From Bacteroidales bacterium (GTDB lineage Bacteria > Bacteroidota > Bacteroidia > Bacteroidales > UBA3824), in assembly GCA_017535325.1 (NCBI GenBank), contig JAFXUC010000058.1, positions 1 to 64,000 of the forward strand: a DNA stretch of 64,000 bases. The letters run 5' to 3'. Shown here piece after piece: positions 51,285 to 61,655 of the stretch. The notes below the pieces were generated by a model, which saw only the letters and a list, made by a program, of their open reading frames with translations, made no database searches and was not told where the DNA came from. Position 1 is the first letter of the stretch. Each line of letters opens with the position of its first letter. A program made the position numbers and the translations under genes.

Positions 51285-52430
51285 ATGAAAATTGCATATA
51301 TAGACGTTAATGAAGACGGTAAAATAAAGATTTACGACAAAAACGGCAAAATGAAAGCCCTTTTGGACTCACCCTCAGACGGCGTTTTAAAGGGTTTCGG
51401 CAGTGAGTTTTTCGTTATGGAAACTCCTGAAAGTTACCTCAGCATAGGCGTTGACGGCAAAATTAAAGGACATTACTTCAAGGAACTCGGCTCTCTTGCC
51501 AAGATAAACGACGATTCAGTGGTGTTTTTTGAAAACGGAAACGTGGCTTATTATGACAGTTCCCTGCAAAAAACTTCTTCTGTGAAACTCTCGGAAGACC
51601 TTTCAGCGAAAGAGACCTTGAAAGACAAACTCATAAAACACGCCGACAATTTTATCACGGTTTTGATTGTTCTTAACGCGATTGCCGCCGGTGCGATGAC
51701 TTATCTTGACGACAGTTCGCCGTTGGAGCATTATCTGAATGTTTTTTGTGATGTCAGCATACTTATTTTTATTGTTGAAATCTTGATAAGGCTTTTTTGC
51801 AGAAAAAAAGTTTCCACGTTTTTTACCGACGAGGACAGAGGCTGGAATATTTTTGACTTGATTGTTACGGTGATTTCTTCGCTGAGTTTTTTCTCCGGTT
51901 TGGAGTCGTTTGTGGGAGCGCGTGCGATAAGAATTTTGAGGGAGTTGCGTCTTTTGAGGGTTGTCTCCGGCGTTGACAACATGAAAAGGCTGTTTCACGC
52001 TTTGATGAATGCCATGCCGCAGATTTCGTGGACGGCTCTGTTTTTCGTTTTGCTGTGTTACATTTACGGAATTATCGGCGTTGAAATGTTCGGCGACATA
52101 AGCGAAAAATTCACTAATCTTCACGTAACTTTTCTTACTCTCGTCCAGATTATGACCCTTGACGACTGGTCGGCAATGACTCAGGAAATTATGACGGTTC
52201 ACCCGTATGCGTGGACGTATTTTGTCTCGTTTGTGCTTTTGGCGGCGTACATTCTTGTCAACCTTGTTGTCGGCGTGGTTGTTGACAGTCTCAACGAAGT
52301 CCGTGCACAGGAAGACCTCGAAAAAAGCGACGAACTTCCGCGCGAGATTACCAAACTTGAAAAACAGTTTGATTTGGTGAAAAAACTCTTGAAAGAGAAT
52401 CAGGAGCAAAATCAGAATCAGCCCGTATAA
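51285..52430 (+). CDS. Voltage-gated cation channel (NavBac-like), DDWS filter
   Basis: A 381-aa channel subunit; homologues work as tetramers in the inner membrane. Residues 1-about 105 are an unusual soluble N-terminal domain with Lys/Gly/Asp repeats resembling WG or propeller strands. Six membrane segments follow; S4 holds Arg213, 216, 219, 222 and 225 at every third position. The pore filter is TLDDWS (residues 291-296). NaChBac-type Na+ channels have TLESWA or similar, and acidic DDWS filters engineered into NavAb make it Ca2+ selective, so Ca2+ permeation is plausible here. A C-terminal coiled coil (EITKLEKQFDLVKKLLKEN) fits tetramer assembly. The 3' end overlaps the convergent gene by 13 bases. 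Confidence 0.85.
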   Translation: MKIAYIDVNEDGKIKIYDKNGKMKALLDSPSDGVLKGFGSEFFVMETPESYLSIGVDGKIKGHYFKELGSLAKINDDSVVFFENGNVAYYDSSLQKTSSVKLSEDLSAKETLKDKLIKHADNFITVLIVLNAIAAGAMTYLDDSSPLEHYLNVFCDVSILIFIVEILIRLFCRKKVSTFFTDEDRGWNIFDLIVTVISSLSFFSGLESFVGARAIRILRELRLLRVVSGVDNMKRLFHALMNAMPQISWTALFFVLLCYIYGIIGVEMFGDISEKFTNLHVTFLTLVQIMTLDDWSAMTQEIMTVHPYAWTYFVSFVLLAAYILVNLVVGVVVDSLNEVRAQEDLEKSDELPREITKLEKQFDLVKKLLKENQEQNQNQPV

Positions 52431-53944
52431 ACTTCGTCCTGAGTGATTGAAAACAAAATCCAAGAGAAATTGCCGTCGGTGATTTTGCTGTTGCAATATT
52501 CGCAGACGCCTGACTCGCCGATTTTTTCAACGGGTGCGCCGCAGTTCGGACACGAATGAAGGTCGGCAGTTTTCTTGAACGTCGCGTTTCTGTTTGCCAC
52601 AAAAGTCCAGTATTCCGAAAACTGCCGCGGCTTTTTGTCGTCGCCGGCAACGGTTTTGCCGTCAGAATCAGTGATATAGTCAAGGCAGCGGGCAAAAATT
52701 CTTACCGTAATGCTTTCGTAGTTGAAGTCGATGTCGTATTTTACGGTTTCGATGTTTGTGATTTTTACGTTTTCAACCTTGTTTTGATAGCCCAAAGACT
52801 GCAACTGTTTTAAGTATGCGTTGAAATTCTGCCATTGTCTCTCGCTTACAAGATGACGTGTCTTGTCCCAAGTGTTTTCTGACCAGTTTTTGTAAATTTC
52901 GAGAAAATACGGTTTTGCGATCTGGTCTTCAAAACCGGAAAAATCTTTGAAATTTTTGTGCAAATCCTTGAAAGTCTTTTCGTCGGAAAACAGCGTGTCA
53001 GAAAATACCGTGTCGTAATACGTGCCTTCTTCTTCGGTGTAAGTCAGCATGTTTTCGGTCTGGCATTTTTCGGTTTTCTGACGGACGATTCTGCTGATCA
53101 TCCAGCCGCCGGTGTTGAAATTCAGCGTTGAGCCGCAGTGCTGGCATTTTCCGAAGTCTTTGAAATCCAATGTGCCGCCGCAGTTAGGGCATCTTAACAC
53201 GCCGAATCCTTCGGGTTTTGGCGAGAGTGAATTTGCTTTTCGTTTCATAACCCATTCTTCTTCAATCGTATAGCGGAAACTTTTTCCGTTTGTCGGATTG
53301 GAGTTTGTATAGTTTGCTATAAAACTTACGGTTATGATTGTAAAGTTCTTTTGAGATTTTATATTTGAGATTTCAACATTTCCGATTGCGATTTCAGAGT
53401 TTATTCCGTCGCCCAAATTCGGCATAGTACCGGCAAAAAACGGTTTTATCTCTTGAAAGTCTTTTGTATTGTAACTTAGGTACAATTTGTTGAAAAGCAT
53501 TGTAACATAGTCCAAAAACACTGGTACAGAAAAATTGTTGTCCTGATTTATTAACAGTTTCAAAGACAAGTTGAAGTTTGAGGCATGTGCCGCGAGATTA
53601 TCGGAAGTCGCCATTGACGATACCGAGTCCGTGCTTTTGTTTCTGCCAAAAAACATGTTGAACAGGAATATTATGATTGCCCACGCGATTATGTTGATTA
53701 GGAAATCCATTCCGAAATTTCCCGTAAAGCCGATAAAAAAAACTCCTCCGCCGGTGCCTCCGTGATAGCCGCCGCCTCTGAAACCGCCTCCGTGGTAGCC
53801 GCCTCCGTGATAGCCGCCGCCTCCGCGAAAGCCGTGTCCGCCGCCCGGACGAGCAAAACTTTCGTTGCAAAAAAACATCAAAGCCGCAATTATCAGCCCC
53901 GAAATTATTAAAAACGTAAAAATATGTTTTCGGCTTAGTTTCAT
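52418..53944 (-). CDS. Tim44-like membrane protein with two zinc ribbons
   Basis: A 508-aa protein. A signal/anchor (residues about 9-32) precedes a Gly/His/Arg/Tyr-rich repeat stretch (about 33-66, repeated HGGG and FRGGGY units), then a second membrane helix (about 79-98). Tim44-like domains follow (about 125-240 and 320-455), interleaved with zinc ribbons CPNCGG...CQHCGS (about 251-269) and CPNCGA...CEYCNS (about 470-490). Related proteins are uncharacterised membrane proteins of many bacteria. The His/Gly-rich stretch might bind metal. Function unknown. Confidence 0.72.
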   Translation of the reverse strand: MKLSRKHIFTFLIISGLIIAALMFFCNESFARPGGGHGFRGGGGYHGGGYHGGGFRGGGYHGGTGGGVFFIGFTGNFGMDFLINIIAWAIIIFLFNMFFGRNKSTDSVSSMATSDNLAAHASNFNLSLKLLINQDNNFSVPVFLDYVTMLFNKLYLSYNTKDFQEIKPFFAGTMPNLGDGINSEIAIGNVEISNIKSQKNFTIITVSFIANYTNSNPTNGKSFRYTIEEEWVMKRKANSLSPKPEGFGVLRCPNCGGTLDFKDFGKCQHCGSTLNFNTGGWMISRIVRQKTEKCQTENMLTYTEEEGTYYDTVFSDTLFSDEKTFKDLHKNFKDFSGFEDQIAKPYFLEIYKNWSENTWDKTRHLVSERQWQNFNAYLKQLQSLGYQNKVENVKITNIETVKYDIDFNYESITVRIFARCLDYITDSDGKTVAGDDKKPRQFSEYWTFVANRNATFKKTADLHSCPNCGAPVEKIGESGVCEYCNSKITDGNFSWILFSITQDEVYTG

Positions 53945-54050
53945 AATCGTTATTTTTTTTCGCGCCTAAGGTAAATATTTTTTTTATTAACAAAAATTTT
54001 TAGGCATAAAATTTGGTGTTAAAAAAAGTGAAACTAATTTTTCGTAGGTT

Positions 54051-54641
54051 ATGAAATATTTGAGTTTGTTATTTTTCGGGGCTTTGTTTTTTTTCTCCGG
54101 CTGCGGCAATTCTTTGAAGACCGGCTATCAGAAAATTCAGTCAAAAGACGGCAAATATAGTGTTGTTTTGCCTAATGGAATGAGGGAAATCAAGGGGCTT
54201 AACGCTTCTGCATCAATGCAGTACGGAAATTTTGACAGCGGCATTTCGTTTATGGTGATTGTTGACGACTTTTTGGAATACAAAAAAATCGTGGACGACA
54301 ACATCGGAAATTTTCAAATGATAGAGTGTTTTGACACCACACGTGCCACAGATATTTATGGACTGAAAGGTTATGAGTTTTTGATTATGCAACTCTCAAA
54401 AGCCGAGACAGAGGATTTTCGGGTTGACAGTTCGATGGACGATGACACCGTTATCAACGGTCTTGACGCAAGATTGTCAGAATATAGAGAAAAAATCAAA
54501 GGCGACAATTCGGCGATTATACTTTGTTTGTATAAGGGCAAAGACAAGTTGTATCAGGTTTATGCGATGTCAAGTCAGAAAAAACTTGCTGAAAACAAGC
54601 AGATAATGCTTGATATGGTAAAATCTTTGGAAGAAATTTAA
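54051..54641 (+). CDS. Small lipoprotein, unknown function
   Basis: 196 aa with a lipobox FFSGC and the lipidated Cys at residue 18. The mature part reads KDGKYSVVLPNGMREIKGLNA then FMVIVDDF and KLYQVYAMSSQKKLAENKQIMLDMVKSLEE, a PsbP/DUF1795-like arrangement of a beta sandwich followed by a final helix, though not close enough to name. Probably faces the periplasm. Terminator directly downstream. Confidence 0.7.
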   Translation: MKYLSLLFFGALFFFSGCGNSLKTGYQKIQSKDGKYSVVLPNGMREIKGLNASASMQYGNFDSGISFMVIVDDFLEYKKIVDDNIGNFQMIECFDTTRATDIYGLKGYEFLIMQLSKAETEDFRVDSSMDDDTVINGLDARLSEYREKIKGDNSAIILCLYKGKDKLYQVYAMSSQKKLAENKQIMLDMVKSLEEI

Positions 54642-54657
54642 AAAAAAGAAAAAACGA

Positions 54658-54697
54658 AAAAATGCCGGTTCAGGAAGGATTTTCTGCCGGCATTTTT
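54658..54697 (+). terminator. Intrinsic terminator after the lipoprotein gene
   Basis: AAATGCCGG pairs with CCGGCATTT around an inner CAG/CTG stem, followed by T. Confidence 0.8.
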
Positions 54698-57138
<2,441 letters not shown>

Positions 57139-57142
57139 AAAA

Positions 57143-57170
57143 AAACGGGGTTTTAAGCCCCGTTTTTTTT
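57143..57170 (+). terminator. Intrinsic terminator of the GH97 gene
   Basis: AACGGGG pairs with CCCCGTT (57144-57150 with 57158-57164) followed by eight T. The next 150 nt up to the convergent island (57171-57320) hold no supported gene. Confidence 0.85.
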
Positions 57171-57320
57171 ATGATCGGACTTCTGCTTATCAATCCAAGC
57201 AAAAAGATAATCGGCGATTATGGGAGACTTGTGGACGAGGAAAAAGGATGTTCTTATGCAGGTTTAATTGCTGAAAACAGAAGTTGTAAATTAACAGTAA
57301 ATCTAATAATAACATTTTTG

Positions 57321-58370
57321 TTATTTATCTCTGCAAAAATTTATCTCCGGCAGAAATAGACAACCTCCATTGCATAGACAATTGCTTTTACACATTTTGC
57401 ATGGATTATTTAAGATTGCATCTCTGTGTTTTCCGAATGCTATATTGTTTTTCCATATTTCAATTATCGACTGTTTCTTTAAATCTCCAAAAGCAGAAGT
57501 ATTGACCATAAACGAACATGGGTACATTCGCATCTTTTCGGAAATAAAAGCAGAAAATCTACTCGCTTCACATGATTCTACAAAAAATGGATATGTATTC
57601 ATCCATTGGGCTATACCTGAAACACAGCAACTATCGAAACCTATTTTTACATGTTTACATTCTGACGCTGCATTAAAAAAGCGTTCTAATTTAGATTTGT
57701 CGTGAATACTATAATTCACATTTGCATTAATTGGTTTGTAATTTAGAAAAATAATTGCATTTATATACTTAAAGAATTCAGGTGGAGTAATAAGCCAATT
57801 GGTTGCAAAATCTATAGTATCCGATTTTAAAATTAAATGAATGTTTGTTTTTATGTGATACTCATTTATCCTTTTAAGCAATTTTATATAATCGTTATTA
57901 GTTGATGGATAGTAACTTAATGCCATTGCGCCACAATAATCAGATGTAGCAGTGAGAATTTCATGCGACAATCCGTCTCCATTGGTGGTATATGATGGGA
58001 TAATATTGTGAGTTCTAACTAATTTCAAAAAATCTATAAACTGAGGATGCTGATTAGGATTACCACCGCCTAATGCAATTTGTAAAACACCAATAGACTC
58101 TGATTGTTCAATAATATTTTGAAAATCAGTCAAAGACATATTTCCCTCTTGTCTATTAGAGTGTCGATAACAAAATAGACATTCTCTTTCACAATAATTA
58201 GTTATAGAGACATCTAATAATTCTGGTCCATCCTCTGACCAAAAAGGTTCTTCCGTGTCTTTATCTTCTTTTCTCACGAAAAAACCTGTATTTTGATCAA
58301 ATATGATTGTATATTTCTGATTAATATGCTTTTGTATTATAATTTTACCATCCATCATTTGTTGCATCAA
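57321..58370 (-). CDS. Radical SAM/SPASM-like enzyme
   Basis: A 349-aa protein (ATG 58370; ATG at 58358 or 58355 is equally possible and would shorten the overlap with the upstream gene from 26 bases to about 11). Residues about 10-45 form an N-terminal strand region (FDQNTGFFVRKEDKDTEEPFW) like the precursor-recognition domain of some peptide-modifying enzymes, though shorter. The SAM cluster is CERECLFC (Cys60, 64, 67), with GGGNPNQHPQF as the GGE-type motif. The C-terminus carries additional Cys clusters, CEASRF, MYPCSF and CKMCKSNCLCNGGC, as in SPASM domains that hold auxiliary iron-sulphur clusters. Most SPASM enzymes modify peptides or proteins. It is the last gene of the island operon; the substrate may be an upstream product. 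Confidence 0.85.
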   Translation of the reverse strand: MMQQMMDGKIIIQKHINQKYTIIFDQNTGFFVRKEDKDTEEPFWSEDGPELLDVSITNYCERECLFCYRHSNRQEGNMSLTDFQNIIEQSESIGVLQIALGGGNPNQHPQFIDFLKLVRTHNIIPSYTTNGDGLSHEILTATSDYCGAMALSYYPSTNNDYIKLLKRINEYHIKTNIHLILKSDTIDFATNWLITPPEFFKYINAIIFLNYKPINANVNYSIHDKSKLERFFNAASECKHVKIGFDSCCVSGIAQWMNTYPFFVESCEASRFSAFISEKMRMYPCSFMVNTSAFGDLKKQSIIEIWKNNIAFGKHRDAILNNPCKMCKSNCLCNGGCLFLPEINFCRDK

Positions 58371-58761
58371 TTACGAGATTTTCAGATTCGATTACGAAAG
58401 AAGATGTACAGAAAAAAGATATTATTTCTCCGTCATCACTATGCAATCTGCCCATATATACATCATAACCATTTTTTTCTGCATCTTGAATTTTTTCAAA
58501 AGTTCTTTTTGAAAAGATAGAAGTAATATAGTCTTCTTCTGATTGATTAGCTTTATGCCATTTATCATTTGAGATAAATTCATGCAAAGGAATCAACTCA
58601 TTTTTGATGTACACAAACAATTCTTCAAATACATCTCTAAAAGGAGAATCTTCCGTAAGTCCGAGAGAAACCATAAATTTTTCTAACGTGAAATCTCCTT
58701 TGCTCATCACGACAAAACATGTCGAAGAACTATTTGTTACGAAATCAGTTTTTATCTTCAT
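58345..58761 (-). CDS. Small protein with N-terminal TDFVTNSSST motif
   Basis: 138 aa, starting MKIKTDFVTNSSSTCFVV. To my knowledge an N-terminal TDFVTNSSS-type motif recurs on otherwise unrelated bacterial and phage proteins without an explained role; this is recollection, not a search. The remainder is acidic and mixed alpha/beta (EDSPFRDVFEELFVYIKNELIPL, GYDVYMGRLHSDDGEIISFFC), with Cys15 in the motif and a second Cys near residue 119. It starts 3 nt after the preceding gene's stop and its end overlaps the radical SAM start, so the two are translated together. A substrate role for the radical SAM enzyme is a hypothesis. Confidence 0.75.
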   Translation of the reverse strand: MKIKTDFVTNSSSTCFVVMSKGDFTLEKFMVSLGLTEDSPFRDVFEELFVYIKNELIPLHEFISNDKWHKANQSEEDYITSIFSKRTFEKIQDAEKNGYDVYMGRLHSDDGEIISFFCTSSFVIESENLVIDATNDGW

Positions 58762-58764
58762 AAT

Positions 58765-59157
58765 TTACTCCTCCATTAAAATTTTAACAACACGGTCAAA
58801 AAGTTTTTTTCCAAATAAAAAACTATCATTATCATTCATACCGTAAGACAATGAATCATAATCTATAAGAATATAATTCTCGTTGGACATTAGTTCTTTT
58901 TCAAAATCTTTTGCTACATCTTTTGGCATAGAATATCTACGATGTAAGAAATGACACAACGATTCATATTCTATTTGATAGTATCTTGCAAAATCATCTG
59001 AAATATTATGACTTTCAGAAAAAATACTATTATATAAATTAGTAAACATAGTTAATGCAAACCCTGTTTTTGCACCAGCTTTTTCAAGGAATCTTTGCAA
59101 CGTAACATGGTTATTTACAATCATCAAATGTTTATAATAGTCATAACTGTATATCAT
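58765..59157 (-). CDS. Island protein of unknown function (130 aa)
   Basis: A mostly helical, acidic 130-aa protein without signal or membrane segment: LQRFLEKAGAKTGFALTMFTNLYNSIF, DDFARYYQIEYESLCHFLHRRYSMPKDVAKDFEKEL and a C-terminal FDRVVKILMEE. No motif recognised. Its ATG overlaps the stop of the TIR-like/NACHT gene by four bases (ATGA), and the TDFVTNSSST gene follows 3 nt after its stop, so it is an integral part of the operon. Confidence 0.72.
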   Translation of the reverse strand: MIYSYDYYKHLMIVNNHVTLQRFLEKAGAKTGFALTMFTNLYNSIFSESHNISDDFARYYQIEYESLCHFLHRRYSMPKDVAKDFEKELMSNENYILIDYDSLSYGMNDNDSFLFGKKLFDRVVKILMEE

Positions 59158-61646
59158 AGCCTTTCTATAAATGTTTTTAATTTTTTACTTTTCGTTTGCA
59201 TTTTTATCTGATTAATAAAATCAGACATTTCTGCATTTTCATTTGGATAATAGTTTTTGATTATAGATTTAGCGCGAAATGAAAAAGGAGCAATGAACAT
59301 AAGAAGTTGCAGAATACTATGCTTACATATCTTAGTTATTTTTGAATTAAGTAATATAACATCCTCTACTATTTTAACAAATTTATCTCTTGAGTTCTCC
59401 CTTCTATTGAAATGCAATATACCACCGTCATTAATAGGCCAAACCGTATCAATAAATTTTTCAAGTTCGATATCTGTAAATTTTATGAGAATACTGATTA
59501 AAATATTGATATTTAGTTTTTTATAAGCGATTGTATTTAAACGCTCAATAGAAATAAGTTTTTTTGAGAAATTAGGATCCTCTAAAATAAGTTGCTTTAA
59601 CAATTCTATATCATTTTCATCAACGTTTTCTTCTTCAATTTCCCAAATATATTTAATAAACGCTTCATTGTACCAATCCATCTTTTGTATAACATTTAAA
59701 ACATCGAGATTAGCTTCTTTTGAGTAACAATACAGGAAGCAAATAATCCCCTCTCTAAGAACATGATCTTTGTTAGTATATTGAGTAATATATTTTTTAA
59801 AAGAATCTTGATTATTCGCTTCAAAAATAACATCTACCAAATAATGAGAAATCATGAAGTCACGAAATTCATCAAATGTAAAAGCTACAACTTCATTATT
59901 AAAAAGTTTTCCACTTAATTCTCTTTTAATTAGAATATTAGAATCTAAAAATTGATAGAAAACGCTCTTTTGAACTGTAGATAACTTGTCCAAAATATCA
60001 TCAAGAGAAATGTTTGCAAAAATATTTTTTTCTAACATCAGTTCAACTAATATTCTCATGAAGCACTTAATATCATCCTGTCTTGCTCCTGTAATGTTGT
60101 TAGCCAAAGTTTCAACAGTTTTACCGTAGTAAGCCGAAAATAATATATCTTTCCTAAGATGATTTACAAATCCTAAATTTTTGTTTTTGTTTGCTTCCGA
60201 AAAGATACGTAATAACAACAAATTATTACTAAATTGTCGTTTAATGTCATCAGTAAACGTAGCAGCAACTTTGAAATAATCACGATAGTTATCTATTAGA
60301 GTATCAGTATCATTTTCATCCAAACGAGAATAACTTTCATACTCGATTACACTGTCTTGATACGCAACAAAAAGGTCTGCGTAATTTGCATTATAATATT
60401 CTGTTCTACAAGTAACTATTAACTTAACAAAATCATAATCCAAAATTGTACCTAAAATCTGCTGAAGATTGTTTTTTAACAAAGAAGAATTTTCATATTC
60501 ATTTAAGCCGTCAATAATAATAATGAACGGTTTATTTTGCTGAATACAAAACCTTTTTATATATTTTAGTAAATCGCCAAAAGAATAATTTTCTTCCGGA
60601 TATAATACTCTTGATATGCAATTTCCTATATTATTAGCATCAATTCCAAATCCATTCAAATAAACAAATGGAATATTTCGCTTCAATAATACATTTTCAA
60701 CTAAATCACAGATAACATTTGTTTTCCCTTGTCCTGCCTTGCCTTTTATCAAACAAACTCTTTTTTTGCAACACTCAAATCCTTTGATTACTTCCTCAAT
60801 TTTATTTTCTGCGTAACGTGCCATATTATTTCCATAGTTCTCTAATTCAGATACTTTACCTTTCAAATAATCAGTAATCGAACCTATTGCTGTGAATGAT
60901 TCTGAAAAATTTAACCCCTGGAGACTATCAGAGAAGGATGAAATGGAAAAGTCAAAAGGTTTTCTCCCATTTAGTTCCCAAACATAGTTATAATAATCAA
61001 AATTTAGTTTTAATGCTGCACTATACACCTGTGCATAAAACACATAAGGGCTTACAAAATATCTTAAATATTCTTTGAACTTTCTGTCTTCTAAAAATAC
61101 TTCGGGTAAATATTTATATGTCCTAATATTTTGCTTTAAAAGAGAATCATTAAAAAATTTAACATATTGAAACTTTCCATTATCTAAAAGATATTTAATA
61201 GAAGAACCTATCTCGAAGTCAAGATTGCAACTATGTTCACCAAATTTTCCAATGCGTTCATGATTAATATCAAAAGGTAAGTCATTATCATTATAGCGAC
61301 CTTCTTTGGCTACTATAATAATTCTAGAAAATTCCATACATCTTGAAGCATAACCTAATTCATAAATAACGTTTGAATTTGGATACTGTTTACCTTTTTT
61401 TTTCGTAATTGGAGTAATGTCTGCAATAAAAACATCGCATCGTTCAATTTTGCTTTTTATAGTTTCTGGAATATTAGGCGCGCCAGGAGTATCTCGGGTG
61501 GCCTCATCAACATATATATCGTATCCTTTGGATTGTTTTATTTTTTTACAAGCATTGTCAATGCCTTTACGAATAATACGTTTGTTATCCGTAATGTCAC
61601 TTTGCCACGAAAAAAATATATTGAACTGATGCTTTGTCTTAACCAC
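59154..61646 (-). CDS. TIR-like/NACHT STAND NTPase, probable anti-phage sensor-effector
   Basis: An 830-aa protein starting at a GTG (61646), 9 nt after the stop of the methyltransferase gene. Residues 1-155 form a TIR-like domain: FNIFFSWQSD (8-17), DEATRDTPGAPNIP (47-60), DVFIADITP and NVIYELGYA (93-100) with the Glu96 expected for NAD cleavage. The NACHT ATPase has Walker A GKAGQGKT (302-309) and Walker B FIIIIDGLNE (374-383). The rest, about 420 residues, is helical and probably senses the trigger. Effector-NACHT-sensor architecture is that of bacterial NLR-like (Avs/bNACHT) immune proteins, which oligomerise on phage recognition and here would deplete NAD+. Strongly AT-rich: for example 16 G+C in 60 bases at 59821-59880. 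Confidence 0.85.
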   Translation of the reverse strand: MVKTKHQFNIFFSWQSDITDNKRIIRKGIDNACKKIKQSKGYDIYVDEATRDTPGAPNIPETIKSKIERCDVFIADITPITKKKGKQYPNSNVIYELGYASRCMEFSRIIIVAKEGRYNDNDLPFDINHERIGKFGEHSCNLDFEIGSSIKYLLDNGKFQYVKFFNDSLLKQNIRTYKYLPEVFLEDRKFKEYLRYFVSPYVFYAQVYSAALKLNFDYYNYVWELNGRKPFDFSISSFSDSLQGLNFSESFTAIGSITDYLKGKVSELENYGNNMARYAENKIEEVIKGFECCKKRVCLIKGKAGQGKTNVICDLVENVLLKRNIPFVYLNGFGIDANNIGNCISRVLYPEENYSFGDLLKYIKRFCIQQNKPFIIIIDGLNEYENSSLLKNNLQQILGTILDYDFVKLIVTCRTEYYNANYADLFVAYQDSVIEYESYSRLDENDTDTLIDNYRDYFKVAATFTDDIKRQFSNNLLLLRIFSEANKNKNLGFVNHLRKDILFSAYYGKTVETLANNITGARQDDIKCFMRILVELMLEKNIFANISLDDILDKLSTVQKSVFYQFLDSNILIKRELSGKLFNNEVVAFTFDEFRDFMISHYLVDVIFEANNQDSFKKYITQYTNKDHVLREGIICFLYCYSKEANLDVLNVIQKMDWYNEAFIKYIWEIEEENVDENDIELLKQLILEDPNFSKKLISIERLNTIAYKKLNINILISILIKFTDIELEKFIDTVWPINDGGILHFNRRENSRDKFVKIVEDVILLNSKITKICKHSILQLLMFIAPFSFRAKSIIKNYYPNENAEMSDFINQIKMQTKSKKLKTFIERL

Positions 61647-61655
61647 TGTTTTTCG

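Noticed and set aside
51603-52496. 297-codon minus-strand frame opposite the voltage-gated channel
   Set aside because: The channel has clear S1-S6 and filter motifs; the antisense frame is basic and low in complexity.
57321-57323. Integration at a tRNA gene for the AT-rich island
   Set aside because: No tRNA gene or direct repeat is near its left edge; the right edge is outside the window.
57171-57359. Plus-strand frame of 62 codons directly after the GH97 terminator
   Set aside because: It starts within the terminator's T run, overlaps the convergent radical SAM gene and resembles no protein; probably chance.
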